Source of the DNA: Candidatus Dormiibacterota bacterium
GTDB taxonomy: Bacteria; Chloroflexota; Dormibacteria; Aeolococcales; Aeolococcaceae
Reading direction: 5' to 3'
NCBI GenBank assembly: GCA_003170875.1
Contig: PMYJ01000212.1
Span: 9,281-18,908, forward strand
DNA length: 9,628 bases
Under the pieces are notes generated by a model. That model did no database searches, had not been told where the DNA came from, and saw nothing but the letters and a program-made list of their open reading frames with translations. The first letter of the stretch is position 1, and the number at the start of each line of letters is the position of its first letter. The translations under genes and the position numbers were made by a program. Below are positions 1-6,060 of the stretch, piece by piece.

Positions 1-698
1 CCCCCGGAGTCACGGAGCTGGCCGGCCCCCGGTTGGTGATACGCCCGATCGGCGGGCTCCCCCTCCTCGACGTGCAGGAGGCCGGGTTCCACGGGGCGAG
101 CTGGTGGCTCAAGTCGGTGCTCGACCGCCTCTCCGCGGTCGTGCTCTGCGTGGTCCTCAGCCCCGTCTTCGCCGCCATCGCGGTGGCGGTCCGGCTCAGC
201 AGTCCGGGGCCGGTGCTCTACCGTCAGTCTCGTGTCGGGCTCAAGGGAAGGGAGTTCACCCTTCTCAAGTTCCGGACCATGTGCGAGGGTGCCGACAAGG
301 ATCTGGCGACCCTCAGGGAGCTCAACGAGCACGACGGCCCGCTCTTCAAGATGCGCCGCGACCCGCGGGTCACCCCGGTCGGGCGGTTCCTCCGCCGCTA
401 CTCGCTCGACGAGCTGCCCCAGATCTGGAACGTCCTCACCGGGACGATGTCGCTGATCGGGCCGCGCCCGCCGCTCGCCTCAGAGGTGGACCGCTACCCC
501 GGCGACCTGCGCCGGCGCCGGCTCCTGGTCAGGCCCGGGATCACCGGCCTCTGGCAGGTGAGCGGCCGTTCCGACCTCTCCTGGGAGGAAACCGTCCGGC
601 TCGACCTCCAGTACGTCGAGAACTGGTCCGTCCTGCTCGATGCCGCGGTGATGTGGAAGACAGTCCGGGCCGTCGTCTCGGGCCGCGGCGCATATTGA
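1..698 (+). CDS. Polyprenyl-phosphate sugar-1-phosphate transferase, C-terminal part (5' end outside window)
   Basis: Membrane enzyme of the bacterial sugar transferase family (PF02397 type), which moves a sugar-1-phosphate from a nucleotide sugar onto undecaprenyl phosphate as the first step of EPS or capsule repeat-unit synthesis. The frame is open from base 3 to the left edge; a TTG at 33 is not a credible start because the codons before it (PGVTELAGPR) already match the linker region of the long two-domain enzymes. About 231 residues are visible. They hold a hydrophobic segment after WWLKSVLDR, then SPGPVLYRQSRVG, the KFRTM block, the catalytic Asp-Glu in SLDELPQ (visible residues about 135-140), IGPRPP, and RPGITGLWQVSGR near the C-terminus. 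The missing N-terminus is probably a multi-helix membrane domain plus a CoA-binding-like domain (inference from family). The sugar cannot be told from sequence. An SGNH esterase gene follows 23 nt downstream, probably in the same transcript. Confidence 0.95.
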   Translation, partial: PGVTELAGPRLVIRPIGGLPLLDVQEAGFHGASWWLKSVLDRLSAVVLCVVLSPVFAAIAVAVRLSSPGPVLYRQSRVGLKGREFTLLKFRTMCEGADKDLATLRELNEHDGPLFKMRRDPRVTPVGRFLRRYSLDELPQIWNVLTGTMSLIGPRPPLASEVDRYPGDLRRRRLLVRPGITGLWQVSGRSDLSWEETVRLDLQYVENWSVLLDAAVMWKTVRAVVSGRGAY

Positions 699-700
699 CC

Positions 701-716
701 GCCGCCTTCCGGCGGC
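701..716 (+). other. GC-only stem-loop just upstream of the SGNH esterase start
   Basis: GCCGCC (701-706) and GGCGGC (711-716) form a perfect 6-bp stem around a TTCC tetraloop. It occupies the gap between the sugar transferase stop (696-698) and the proposed ATG at 722, exactly where a ribosome binding site would lie. There is no T-run after it, so it is not a typical intrinsic terminator. It may reduce or couple translation of the second gene, or may be chance in GC-rich DNA. Confidence 0.4.
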
Positions 717-721
717 TCGTG

Positions 722-1372
722 ATGGTGCGTCTCCCCAAGGTGTTCACATGGGATGTCGCAGGCTTCGAGGTGCTCGTGGTGGGAGACAGCCTCTGCACCG
801 GCGAGCACGCCTCCGAACGCGATCGCGGCTGCGGAGCGCGCCTGCTCCGGGCGCTGGGCGGCGATGCATCCGGCCCTCGCCGCTGCGGGATCCAGGCCAT
901 CTCCGGCGCCCGCCTCCGAGACTTCCTGGAACGACGGCTTCCCCCGGCACGGCGCCTCGTCGTGGTCGAGCTCGGCAGCAACGACTGGCTCGGCTACTCG
1001 CCCCTCGGTCGCTGGCGACCGACGCCGCTGGAGCGCTTCGGCGCCGACTATGCGCGGCTCCTCGACCGCCTCACCGAGGCGGGCGCGGTACCCGTCTGCC
1101 TCGGCATCTGGGGGCCGGCGGACGGCGGGGCCGAGGCGGACGGTCGGGCTGAGGGGGGCGCGGAGCTGGCCGCTTACGACGCTGCGATCGCCGGCGCCTG
1201 CCACAGCCGGGGCGGGGCCTTCGTCGCCCTCTCCCCGGTGTACGAGACGCCGGGGTCCCGCGGGCCCGCCGGACGGCGCACACCGTGGGGCATCTCCGAC
1301 GCGACGCACCCCAACGACCTGGGCCATCGGATGATCGCCGACCTGGTCCTGGCGGCGTGCGGCCGGCTCTGA
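722..1372 (+). CDS. SGNH/GDSL-fold hydrolase, probable carbohydrate O-acyl esterase
   Basis: A 216-residue protein with all SGNH blocks in order: block I VVGDSLC with the nucleophile Ser23, block II Gly62 (ISGAR), block III GSND with Asn87, and block V DATHPND with Asp193 and His196 forming the rest of the triad. About 200 residues is the usual length for single-domain members. The open frame extends far upstream, but that part overlaps the sugar transferase and translates as Arg/Pro-rich shadow, so the ATG at 722 was chosen; GTG at 725 is an alternative. No clear ribosome binding site is present, and a stem-loop sits where one would be. No signal peptide is visible, so it may act in the cytoplasm, possibly on a lipid-linked repeat unit (inference). 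It lies 23 nt after the sugar transferase, which suggests co-transcription and a role in removing or exchanging acyl groups on the polysaccharide. The substrate cannot be read from sequence. Confidence 0.88.
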   Translation: MVRLPKVFTWDVAGFEVLVVGDSLCTGEHASERDRGCGARLLRALGGDASGPRRCGIQAISGARLRDFLERRLPPARRLVVVELGSNDWLGYSPLGRWRPTPLERFGADYARLLDRLTEAGAVPVCLGIWGPADGGAEADGRAEGGAELAAYDAAIAGACHSRGGAFVALSPVYETPGSRGPAGRRTPWGISDATHPNDLGHRMIADLVLAACGRL

Positions 1373-1396
1373 CCGCCGCGCCGCAGGTGGGTCGGC

Positions 1397-2557
1397 TCAG
1401 CTGGCGTGGGCTGGCTGGCTGACGGACGAACCGAGCAGCTCCAGGGCTGCGCTGAGGACGGCGCCGGGCTCCAGCTCGGCCAGCCCGCCCACGCCGCGGC
1501 AGGCGGGGGAGTCGCAGCCGGAGAGCACGCCCCAGCGACTCAGCTCGCACCAGCTTCCGGCCAGGCGCGCACCTCCCGGCTGCAGGACCTGCCGGCGGGG
1601 GCTCGGTGCCATCCCTGTGAAGCGCCCATCCTCGGGACCGAGGAGCACGACGCTCGGGGTCCCGGTGACGGCGGCGACGGAGGATGCCGCGCTGCTGACG
1701 CAGACGAGCAGGTCGAGCCCCCGGATCACCTCGACCAGCGCTCCGAAGGAGGTGCGACCCACCGCACGGATCGGTGGGTGGGCCATCCCCCCCGCGATCT
1801 CCTCCTCGAGCCACGATTCGCTGGCCGAGCCGGTCAGCACGATCCGGGCGCCCGTCTCCCGCTGCAGGGCGGAGGCCACCTCGGCGAAGCGCTCGGGAAG
1901 CCATTGCTGGCACGACCAGTCCGCGCCGGCGTGGATGCCGACGAGCGGTCCGTCGCCGCTGCCGACCAAGCGTCGGGCGGCGAGGCTGTCCTCGGGTCGG
2001 GGCCATAGCTCCACCGGGCCGCCGTCATCCTGGACCCCGAAGGCGGCGAGGATGCGCGAGTTCTCCTCGCGTGCGGACTCGGCAGTCTCGGCCGGCGGGC
2101 TCGGGTGGGTGTACCCGTCCGCGCCGGCCGACAGCCCGGCCCGCACCGGCGATCCGACCATGCGGGCGAGACGGCGCATCGCCCCGGTGCCGTTGTGCAG
2201 GACGAGCGTGGCGTCGTACCGGCGCCGGCGCAGCCTGGTCGCCAGGGCGGCGATCACGGCAGCCTTCTCTACGCGCGCCGCCGATGCGCCCTTCCTGCGG
2301 AAGTCCTTCCACTCGACGACGGCGTCCACGTACGGGCAGCTATCGAGGATGGGGTGGGCGCAGGTGAGGGCGAGGACCTCGATCCGCGCCTCCGGGAGCG
2401 CGGCACGGAGGCTGCGCAGCGCCGGAGTCGCGGCCATGGTGTCGCTGAGATGGCCGTACACGACAACCAGGAGGCGCCGGCACTGCGGAAGATGCTCCGA
2501 ATGGGGGGGGTGGAACCTCTCCGCCGCCGTGCTCGTTGATTCAGCCGTGACGGCCAT
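1397..2557 (-). CDS. Glycosyltransferase family 9 (heptosyltransferase-like) protein
   Basis: A 386-residue GT-B protein of the heptosyltransferase family (GT9), which normally transfers ADP-heptose or another sugar to a growing glycan at the inner face of the membrane. The N-terminal domain starts with RRLLVVVYGHLSDT, keeping the catalytic Asp39 of the family's GD motif, then the expected TPALRSLR and PYVDAVVEW. The C-terminal domain has VGIHAGADW (about 206-214), QQWLPERFAEV, and TGTPSVVLLGP (298-308). Cysteines 337, 348 and 353 near the end match a common GT9 tail pattern. The usual D-[ST]-G-x-x-H stretch is replaced by SSAASS, so the conserved Asp and His are Ser288 and Ser293. The ATG at 2557 is preceded by an in-frame stop about ten codons upstream, so the start is confined; the nearest AGGGG is 14 nt away, a poor spacing. 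It lies 119 nt after the large gene upstream and ends 24 nt from the convergent SGNH gene. Confidence 0.88.
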   Translation of the reverse strand: MAVTAESTSTAAERFHPPHSEHLPQCRRLLVVVYGHLSDTMAATPALRSLRAALPEARIEVLALTCAHPILDSCPYVDAVVEWKDFRRKGASAARVEKAAVIAALATRLRRRRYDATLVLHNGTGAMRRLARMVGSPVRAGLSAGADGYTHPSPPAETAESAREENSRILAAFGVQDDGGPVELWPRPEDSLAARRLVGSGDGPLVGIHAGADWSCQQWLPERFAEVASALQRETGARIVLTGSASESWLEEEIAGGMAHPPIRAVGRTSFGALVEVIRGLDLLVCVSSAASSVAAVTGTPSVVLLGPEDGRFTGMAPSPRRQVLQPGGARLAGSWCELSRWGVLSGCDSPACRGVGGLAELEPGAVLSAALELLGSSVSQPAHAS

Positions 2558-2633
2558 CGTCTGAGTCTCGACCCCTCGGCCCCTTCAGTGCCATGGGCAG
2601 CCGCGACGCCAGATGGGACAGGCCGGTGGCGGC

Positions 2634-2650
2634 GGGGGGCGGTGCCCCCC
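2634..2650 (-). other. Strong GC stem-loop between the large gene and the GT9 gene
   Basis: GGGGGGC (2634-2640) and GCCCCCC (2644-2650) make a perfect 7-bp stem with a 3-nt loop in the 119-nt gap between the stop at 2677 and the GT9 start at 2557. No T-run follows on the leftward transcript, so it is not a canonical intrinsic terminator. It could attenuate, pause or protect the transcript from 3' decay, which would set GT9 expression apart from the genes upstream. Confidence 0.45.
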
Positions 2651-2676
2651 AGTACCCGGGGCGAGCGCGTCGAACG

Positions 2677-4788
2677 TCAGGCGGAGGGGAGGGTCGCCAC
2701 CAGGCCGCGATCGGCCAGGAGCCGCGCGTACCGCGCCGCCGTGCGAGGGGTGACGTTGACCAGACGCCCCGACGATCCCCCCTCTGCGATCCAGCGGCAG
2801 ATCGCGTAGAGCTCTCGACCGCGGTTCCAGACCTCGCCGGTGAACGCCCAGAGGCAGGTGTCGAGGGTGCCGACGAGCCAGCCAGGTCGGCTCCCCCGGA
2901 GCAGCCTCCGCTCCGCCCTGCACAGGTCGGAGAGGCCGTTGACGGTGATGAAGGGGGACCAGCCGTCCCAGCGTCCGGCGGTGTAGGTGAGGGCGACCAT
3001 CCCGGGGATGTCCACCACCGCCCGCGGCGGGCCGGAGAAGGCCGATGTCGTGAAGGCGTACTCGAAGCCCACGTCTCGAACGGCCTCCAGGACGGCCCGT
3101 CCCGGAGCGCCCGGCCGGAAGTCCGTGAAGGGGCGCGCCGGCTCGAAGAGCGCGCCGAGCGGGGACTCGCGCACGAGCGCCCGGGGCGACCGCCGGGCGC
3201 GTCCAACGACCACCTCCTCGCCGATGCCGGCCGGCTCGGGCGGATGGGGCTGGTAGCGGACGCGGAGGAAGGGCGCCTCCGGACGCGTGACCAGCCGCCT
3301 CGGCGGCTGCGGGATGAGCGGCGCGTCCATCAGGGGCCACCAACCCCGGGGCACCCGATCCCGGCCGCCCAACCGGACGGCCAGCTCGTCGACAGCTACC
3401 CGCAACGCGCGGGAGAACCGGTCGGCCGGCGCCTCCGACTCGAGGAGCACCCCACCGCCGGAACAGGCGAGGAGCAGCTCCACACCGGGCGCCAGCCCTC
3501 CGGAGGCGAGTGGATGCTGGGTGAGGGTGAGGGGCGGGCGGGGCATGTGGGCGAAGCTCTCGGTGGTGAGGATCAGGCCGGCCGCCATCCCCGTGAGGCT
3601 GAGGATGTCTGCCAGCGGGTGGAGGTTCTCCAGCTCTCTCGCCATCCCGGTCCAGAAGAGGAGGGTCGAGAGCACCCTCCCCTGGGCCGCCCACCTCTCG
3701 AGCTGGGCGTCGTCCGGCTCGTCAGGCGGCGGCGGAGCCGGCCAGCGGGAGGGCGCCTCCCGGAGCACCGGGAATGGCGGCCTGCCCGGGTCGATGACCT
3801 GCAGGCCGACGCCGAGCCGCGAGAGGGCCAGGAAGTCGTCGTCGTGATGCTGGCGACCAAAGACCACGTCGGTCAGGCCGAGCGGTTCTGCCAGCCGGGC
3901 TATGACGTCGGTCTGGGGCGTCCCGTGGATCGGCATCCAGCCCTCCCGCGACGCGGTGGGTATCCACCGTCCGACCAGCTCGGGGTCACCGAGGAGGAAG
4001 CCGCGCCTCGCCTCCGACCACCGCTCCGCCATCCATGCCGTCTCCTCGGCGGCGACCCCGGTCTGGTCGGGCCGGAGCTCGCTGCTGCCCGGGGGAGGCG
4101 GGCCGGTCAGCCAGAGCGTCTCCACGCTTCTGGTGGGGCTCAGCCGGGCGAGCGCGTTGGGGTCACCCTCCCCGATCGCGAGGAGCCGCCGGTTGACGAC
4201 CTCCGGGAAGGCGAAGGCACCGAGCCTGACCCCGGGTGCGCGGCCGCCGCCGACCACGAGGAGGTGCTCCGGCGAAGCGATCCCGCCGCTGCTGAGGACC
4301 TCCTCGTAGAAGGTGCTGACGTCCGGGCTTCGGGAGCGGAAGGGGACGCCCGCGTCGTCCAGGGTGTCGCCCAGCAGGACCGGCCCCAGTGAGGCGGCTT
4401 CGCAGTCGAAGCGCTGGAGGAGCCAGAGCAGCTCCTCGAGATGATGGGCTCCGCTGAACGTCCCTCCCCGCATCTGGTTGGGATCGCTGCCGGGCAGCAG
4501 GCCGCCCCCGAAGTGGGTCCCGCGCGGGCGGGCGTCGTAGTAGCACTCGAAGAGGCTGCCCTCCGCGGCGGCGATCCAGGCGAGGGTGGCGCAGACCAGG
4601 TCGCGGTGCGGGTGATCGGCGGGAGCGAGGAGGAGGAGAAGCCGCCGCTTCCCTTCGCCTACCGCGCGTACCAGGGCTTGGCCCCCGTCGAGCGCCGGCT
4701 CCCGGGGCCGCAGATCCCGTCGATGAGCTGGCGCGGGGGGTTGGCGAGGTCCGCGGCGAGGTGGACGCAGGCCAGATCGACGTGCCAT
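2677..4788 (-). CDS. Large protein of unknown function, main frame; weak polysaccharide-deacetylase-like C-terminus; probably frameshifted from 4659-5081
   Basis: A 703-codon frame when started at the ATG at 4788, but the first 28 or so residues are Arg/Pro-rich shadow of the overlapping frame. Convincing sequence begins near REPALDGGQAL. I do not recognise the whole protein. Visible parts are a hydrophobic LLLLLAP stretch (50-56), FGGGLLPGSDPNQ, HHLEELLWLLQ (115-125), LLVVGGG (176-182), HGTPQTDVIARL (288-299), an HHDDDF cluster (314-319), and a Pro-rich linker near 350-360. The C-terminal region has FRPGAPGRAVLEAVRDVGF followed by YAFTTSAF (557-584), which recalls the later motifs of NodB-type polysaccharide deacetylases, then a helical tail ending TPRTAARYARLLADRG. 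No TFDDG motif or HxxxH pair was found, so that link is weak and catalysis is doubtful. No membrane helix or signal peptide is evident. With the upstream frame joined, the protein would be about 801 residues. It sits between GT2 and GT9 genes, so a polysaccharide role is inferred from context. Confidence 0.7.
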   Translation of the reverse strand: MARRSGLRPPRRGPRQPPAPAHRRDLRPREPALDGGQALVRAVGEGKRRLLLLLAPADHPHRDLVCATLAWIAAAEGSLFECYYDARPRGTHFGGGLLPGSDPNQMRGGTFSGAHHLEELLWLLQRFDCEAASLGPVLLGDTLDDAGVPFRSRSPDVSTFYEEVLSSGGIASPEHLLVVGGGRAPGVRLGAFAFPEVVNRRLLAIGEGDPNALARLSPTRSVETLWLTGPPPPGSSELRPDQTGVAAEETAWMAERWSEARRGFLLGDPELVGRWIPTASREGWMPIHGTPQTDVIARLAEPLGLTDVVFGRQHHDDDFLALSRLGVGLQVIDPGRPPFPVLREAPSRWPAPPPPDEPDDAQLERWAAQGRVLSTLLFWTGMARELENLHPLADILSLTGMAAGLILTTESFAHMPRPPLTLTQHPLASGGLAPGVELLLACSGGGVLLESEAPADRFSRALRVAVDELAVRLGGRDRVPRGWWPLMDAPLIPQPPRRLVTRPEAPFLRVRYQPHPPEPAGIGEEVVVGRARRSPRALVRESPLGALFEPARPFTDFRPGAPGRAVLEAVRDVGFEYAFTTSAFSGPPRAVVDIPGMVALTYTAGRWDGWSPFITVNGLSDLCRAERRLLRGSRPGWLVGTLDTCLWAFTGEVWNRGRELYAICRWIAEGGSSGRLVNVTPRTAARYARLLADRGLVATLPSA

Positions 4789-5081
4789 CGCGCCGCCAGG
4801 CGCATCGCCGTCGCCCGGTCGGGGACGAGCAGGAGTGCGGAACGGCGCGCCTGGCGGCGCTCCAGCCGGCTCCGGATGCCGCTGCTCTCCAGATCGACCC
4901 GGCCGGGGTCGAGGATGCTCGCGAGGCGGCGGCAGTCACGCCGGCGGAGCAGCGCCCCGGCGCCACCGGCGACCGGGATGACGAGCGGCCCGTTGCCGCG
5001 GGTCAGGGTGAAGCGGAGTGCGAGGGCGCGCCGGAGACTGCTCCCGCCCCCGATCCCCACGTCACCGTCCGTTGGCTGCAT
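4659..5081 (-). CDS. N-terminal segment of the large unknown protein, separated by an apparent frameshift
   Basis: This 140-codon frame has the best ribosome binding site in the window: AGGAGG at 5094-5099, 12 nt before the ATG at 5081. It starts inside the last 20 nt of the GT2 gene, as is usual for coupled genes. The translation looks like real protein up to QLIDGICGP (about residue 126), with LRFTLTRGNGPLVIPVAGG near the start, then turns into shadow and stops at 4661-4659. The frame used by the large downstream gene takes over at the same point. Adding one base to the CCCC run (GGGG at 4704-4707 on the given strand) joins the frames into GPREPALDGGQAL and one reading frame of 802 codons including the stop, from 5081 to 2677. 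I therefore read it as the true start of that gene rather than a separate protein. A sequencing indel, a real mutation, or less likely frameshift translation could explain it. Confidence 0.65.
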   Translation of the reverse strand: MQPTDGDVGIGGGSSLRRALALRFTLTRGNGPLVIPVAGGAGALLRRRDCRRLASILDPGRVDLESSGIRSRLERRQARRSALLLVPDRATAMRLAARWHVDLACVHLAADLANPPRQLIDGICGPGSRRSTGAKPWYAR

Positions 5082-6060
5082 GGCCGGACTCCACCTCCTG
5101 AGGTGGACGGAGCTGCACCACGGTTCCCGCCGCTGCCGAGCCGCGCAGGCGGAGGAGACCCGCGGCGTCGATCTCGTACTGCCGCCGGCAGCGGCGGTAG
5201 CCCACCTCGAACCAGAGCAGGTGGCGCAGGTCGATGGGCAGGCGCTGGGGCCGCAGCCGCCGGGCCCAGTCGGTCAGGCAACGGCGGCGGGTCACCCGGA
5301 GCCAGAGGCGCCCCCGTGGATCCCCGGCCAGGGTCTGCTTCGCTGCCAGGACGCCATTGCCCATGGCGTAGTTGCGCTGGCTGCGCAGTGCCGCGCGGCC
5401 AGCGCGGACCCCCGACGAATGGAGTATCCGGGACCGCGGCGTGGTCAGCATGCGGACCCCCAGGGCTTCGAGTCGCAGCTTGTAGTCGGTGTCCTCACCG
5501 ACGGGGAATGGCGTTCCCGGGCCCAGCACCTCGTCCCAGGGGCCGACGCGGGCGGCCGCCGCGAGCCGGAAGGCGCAGTTGGCGCCGATCCAGTCCCAGC
5601 CGGCCGGTGGGCGCTGCGGCGTCACCACCGGGTCGTACAGCGCCTCGGCGGGCATCACGGTGGGGCATGAGGCGAGCGGGCCGAGCTTCGCCGGCCCGAT
5701 CACGGCGCCGCCCACGGCGCCCAGCGCGGGGTCGGCGTCAAAGGCTCTGACGATCGTTTCCAACCATGCGGGATCCGCCTCGCAGTCGTCGTCGAGGAAG
5801 GCGATGACCTCGCCGCTGCTCAGCCGGGTGCCGGCATTGCGGGCTCGGCTGCAGCCGCGCTCGGTGAGGTGCACGTAGGTCACCCGCGGGTCGTGGCCGG
5901 CGGCCTCCGACGCCGCGGCGCGCAGCACCGCCTCGGCGGCCGCGTCCCCCTGGCCCACGACCAGCAGCTCCCAGTCCTGCCAGGTCTGGTCGAGCACCGA
6001 CCGCACGGTCCTGCCCAAAGTGCCCGGGCGGACGGTGGGAATGCAGACCGTGGCCCTCAT
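5062..6060 (-). CDS. Glycosyltransferase family 2 protein
   Basis: A 332-residue GT-A enzyme that should transfer a sugar from a nucleotide donor to a lipid-linked acceptor on the cytoplasmic side. The N-terminus has VCIPTVRPGTLGRTVRSVLDQTW and WELLVVGQGD (nucleotide-binding strand), followed by CSRARNAG, the metal-binding DDD at 90-92 inside VIAFLDDDC, GANCAFR (159-165), and GEDTDYKLR with the candidate catalytic base at 189-191. These are the core GT2 motifs in the right order. The C-terminal 100 residues are Arg-rich with no clear membrane helix, so peripheral membrane contact is possible. The frame stays open further upstream, but that part overlaps the GT4 gene in another frame; the ATG at 6060 overlaps the GT4 stop as ATGA, which strongly implies translational coupling. 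The last 20 nt overlap the start of the next gene. The sugar donor and linkage cannot be assigned. Confidence 0.93.
   Translation of the reverse strand: MRATVCIPTVRPGTLGRTVRSVLDQTWQDWELLVVGQGDAAAEAVLRAAASEAAGHDPRVTYVHLTERGCSRARNAGTRLSSGEVIAFLDDDCEADPAWLETIVRAFDADPALGAVGGAVIGPAKLGPLASCPTVMPAEALYDPVVTPQRPPAGWDWIGANCAFRLAAAARVGPWDEVLGPGTPFPVGEDTDYKLRLEALGVRMLTTPRSRILHSSGVRAGRAALRSQRNYAMGNGVLAAKQTLAGDPRGRLWLRVTRRRCLTDWARRLRPQRLPIDLRHLLWFEVGYRRCRRQYEIDAAGLLRLRGSAAAGTVVQLRPPQEVESGHAANGR
5094..5099 (-). promoter_or_regulatory. Strong Shine-Dalgarno (AGGAGG) for the gene starting at 5081
   Basis: On the minus strand this reads AGGAGG, 12 nt before the ATG at 5079-5081 and inside the coding end of the GT2 gene. 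It decides the start of the large gene and argues that the short frame 4659-5081 is truly translated, supporting the frameshift reading. Confidence 0.65.

Noticed and set aside
104..721. Upstream extension of the SGNH frame to 104
   Set aside because: It overlaps the clear sugar transferase in another frame and translates as Arg/Pro-rich sequence with no motif; the SGNH domain begins after 722.
494..1327. Long minus-strand open frame across the sugar transferase and SGNH genes
   Set aside because: High-GC shadow of two genes with complete family motifs on the plus strand; its own translation has no recognisable motif.
1373..1396. Possible terminator in the 24-nt gap between the convergent SGNH and GT9 genes
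   Set aside because: Only a weak 4 to 5 bp pairing could be drawn, with a long loop and no T-run.
2593..4392. Plus-strand open frame of 599 codons antisense to the large gene
   Set aside because: Composition is Arg/Gly/Pro/Glu-rich with no hydrophobic periodicity; the minus-strand frame has coherent strands and helices and fits the coupled gene order.
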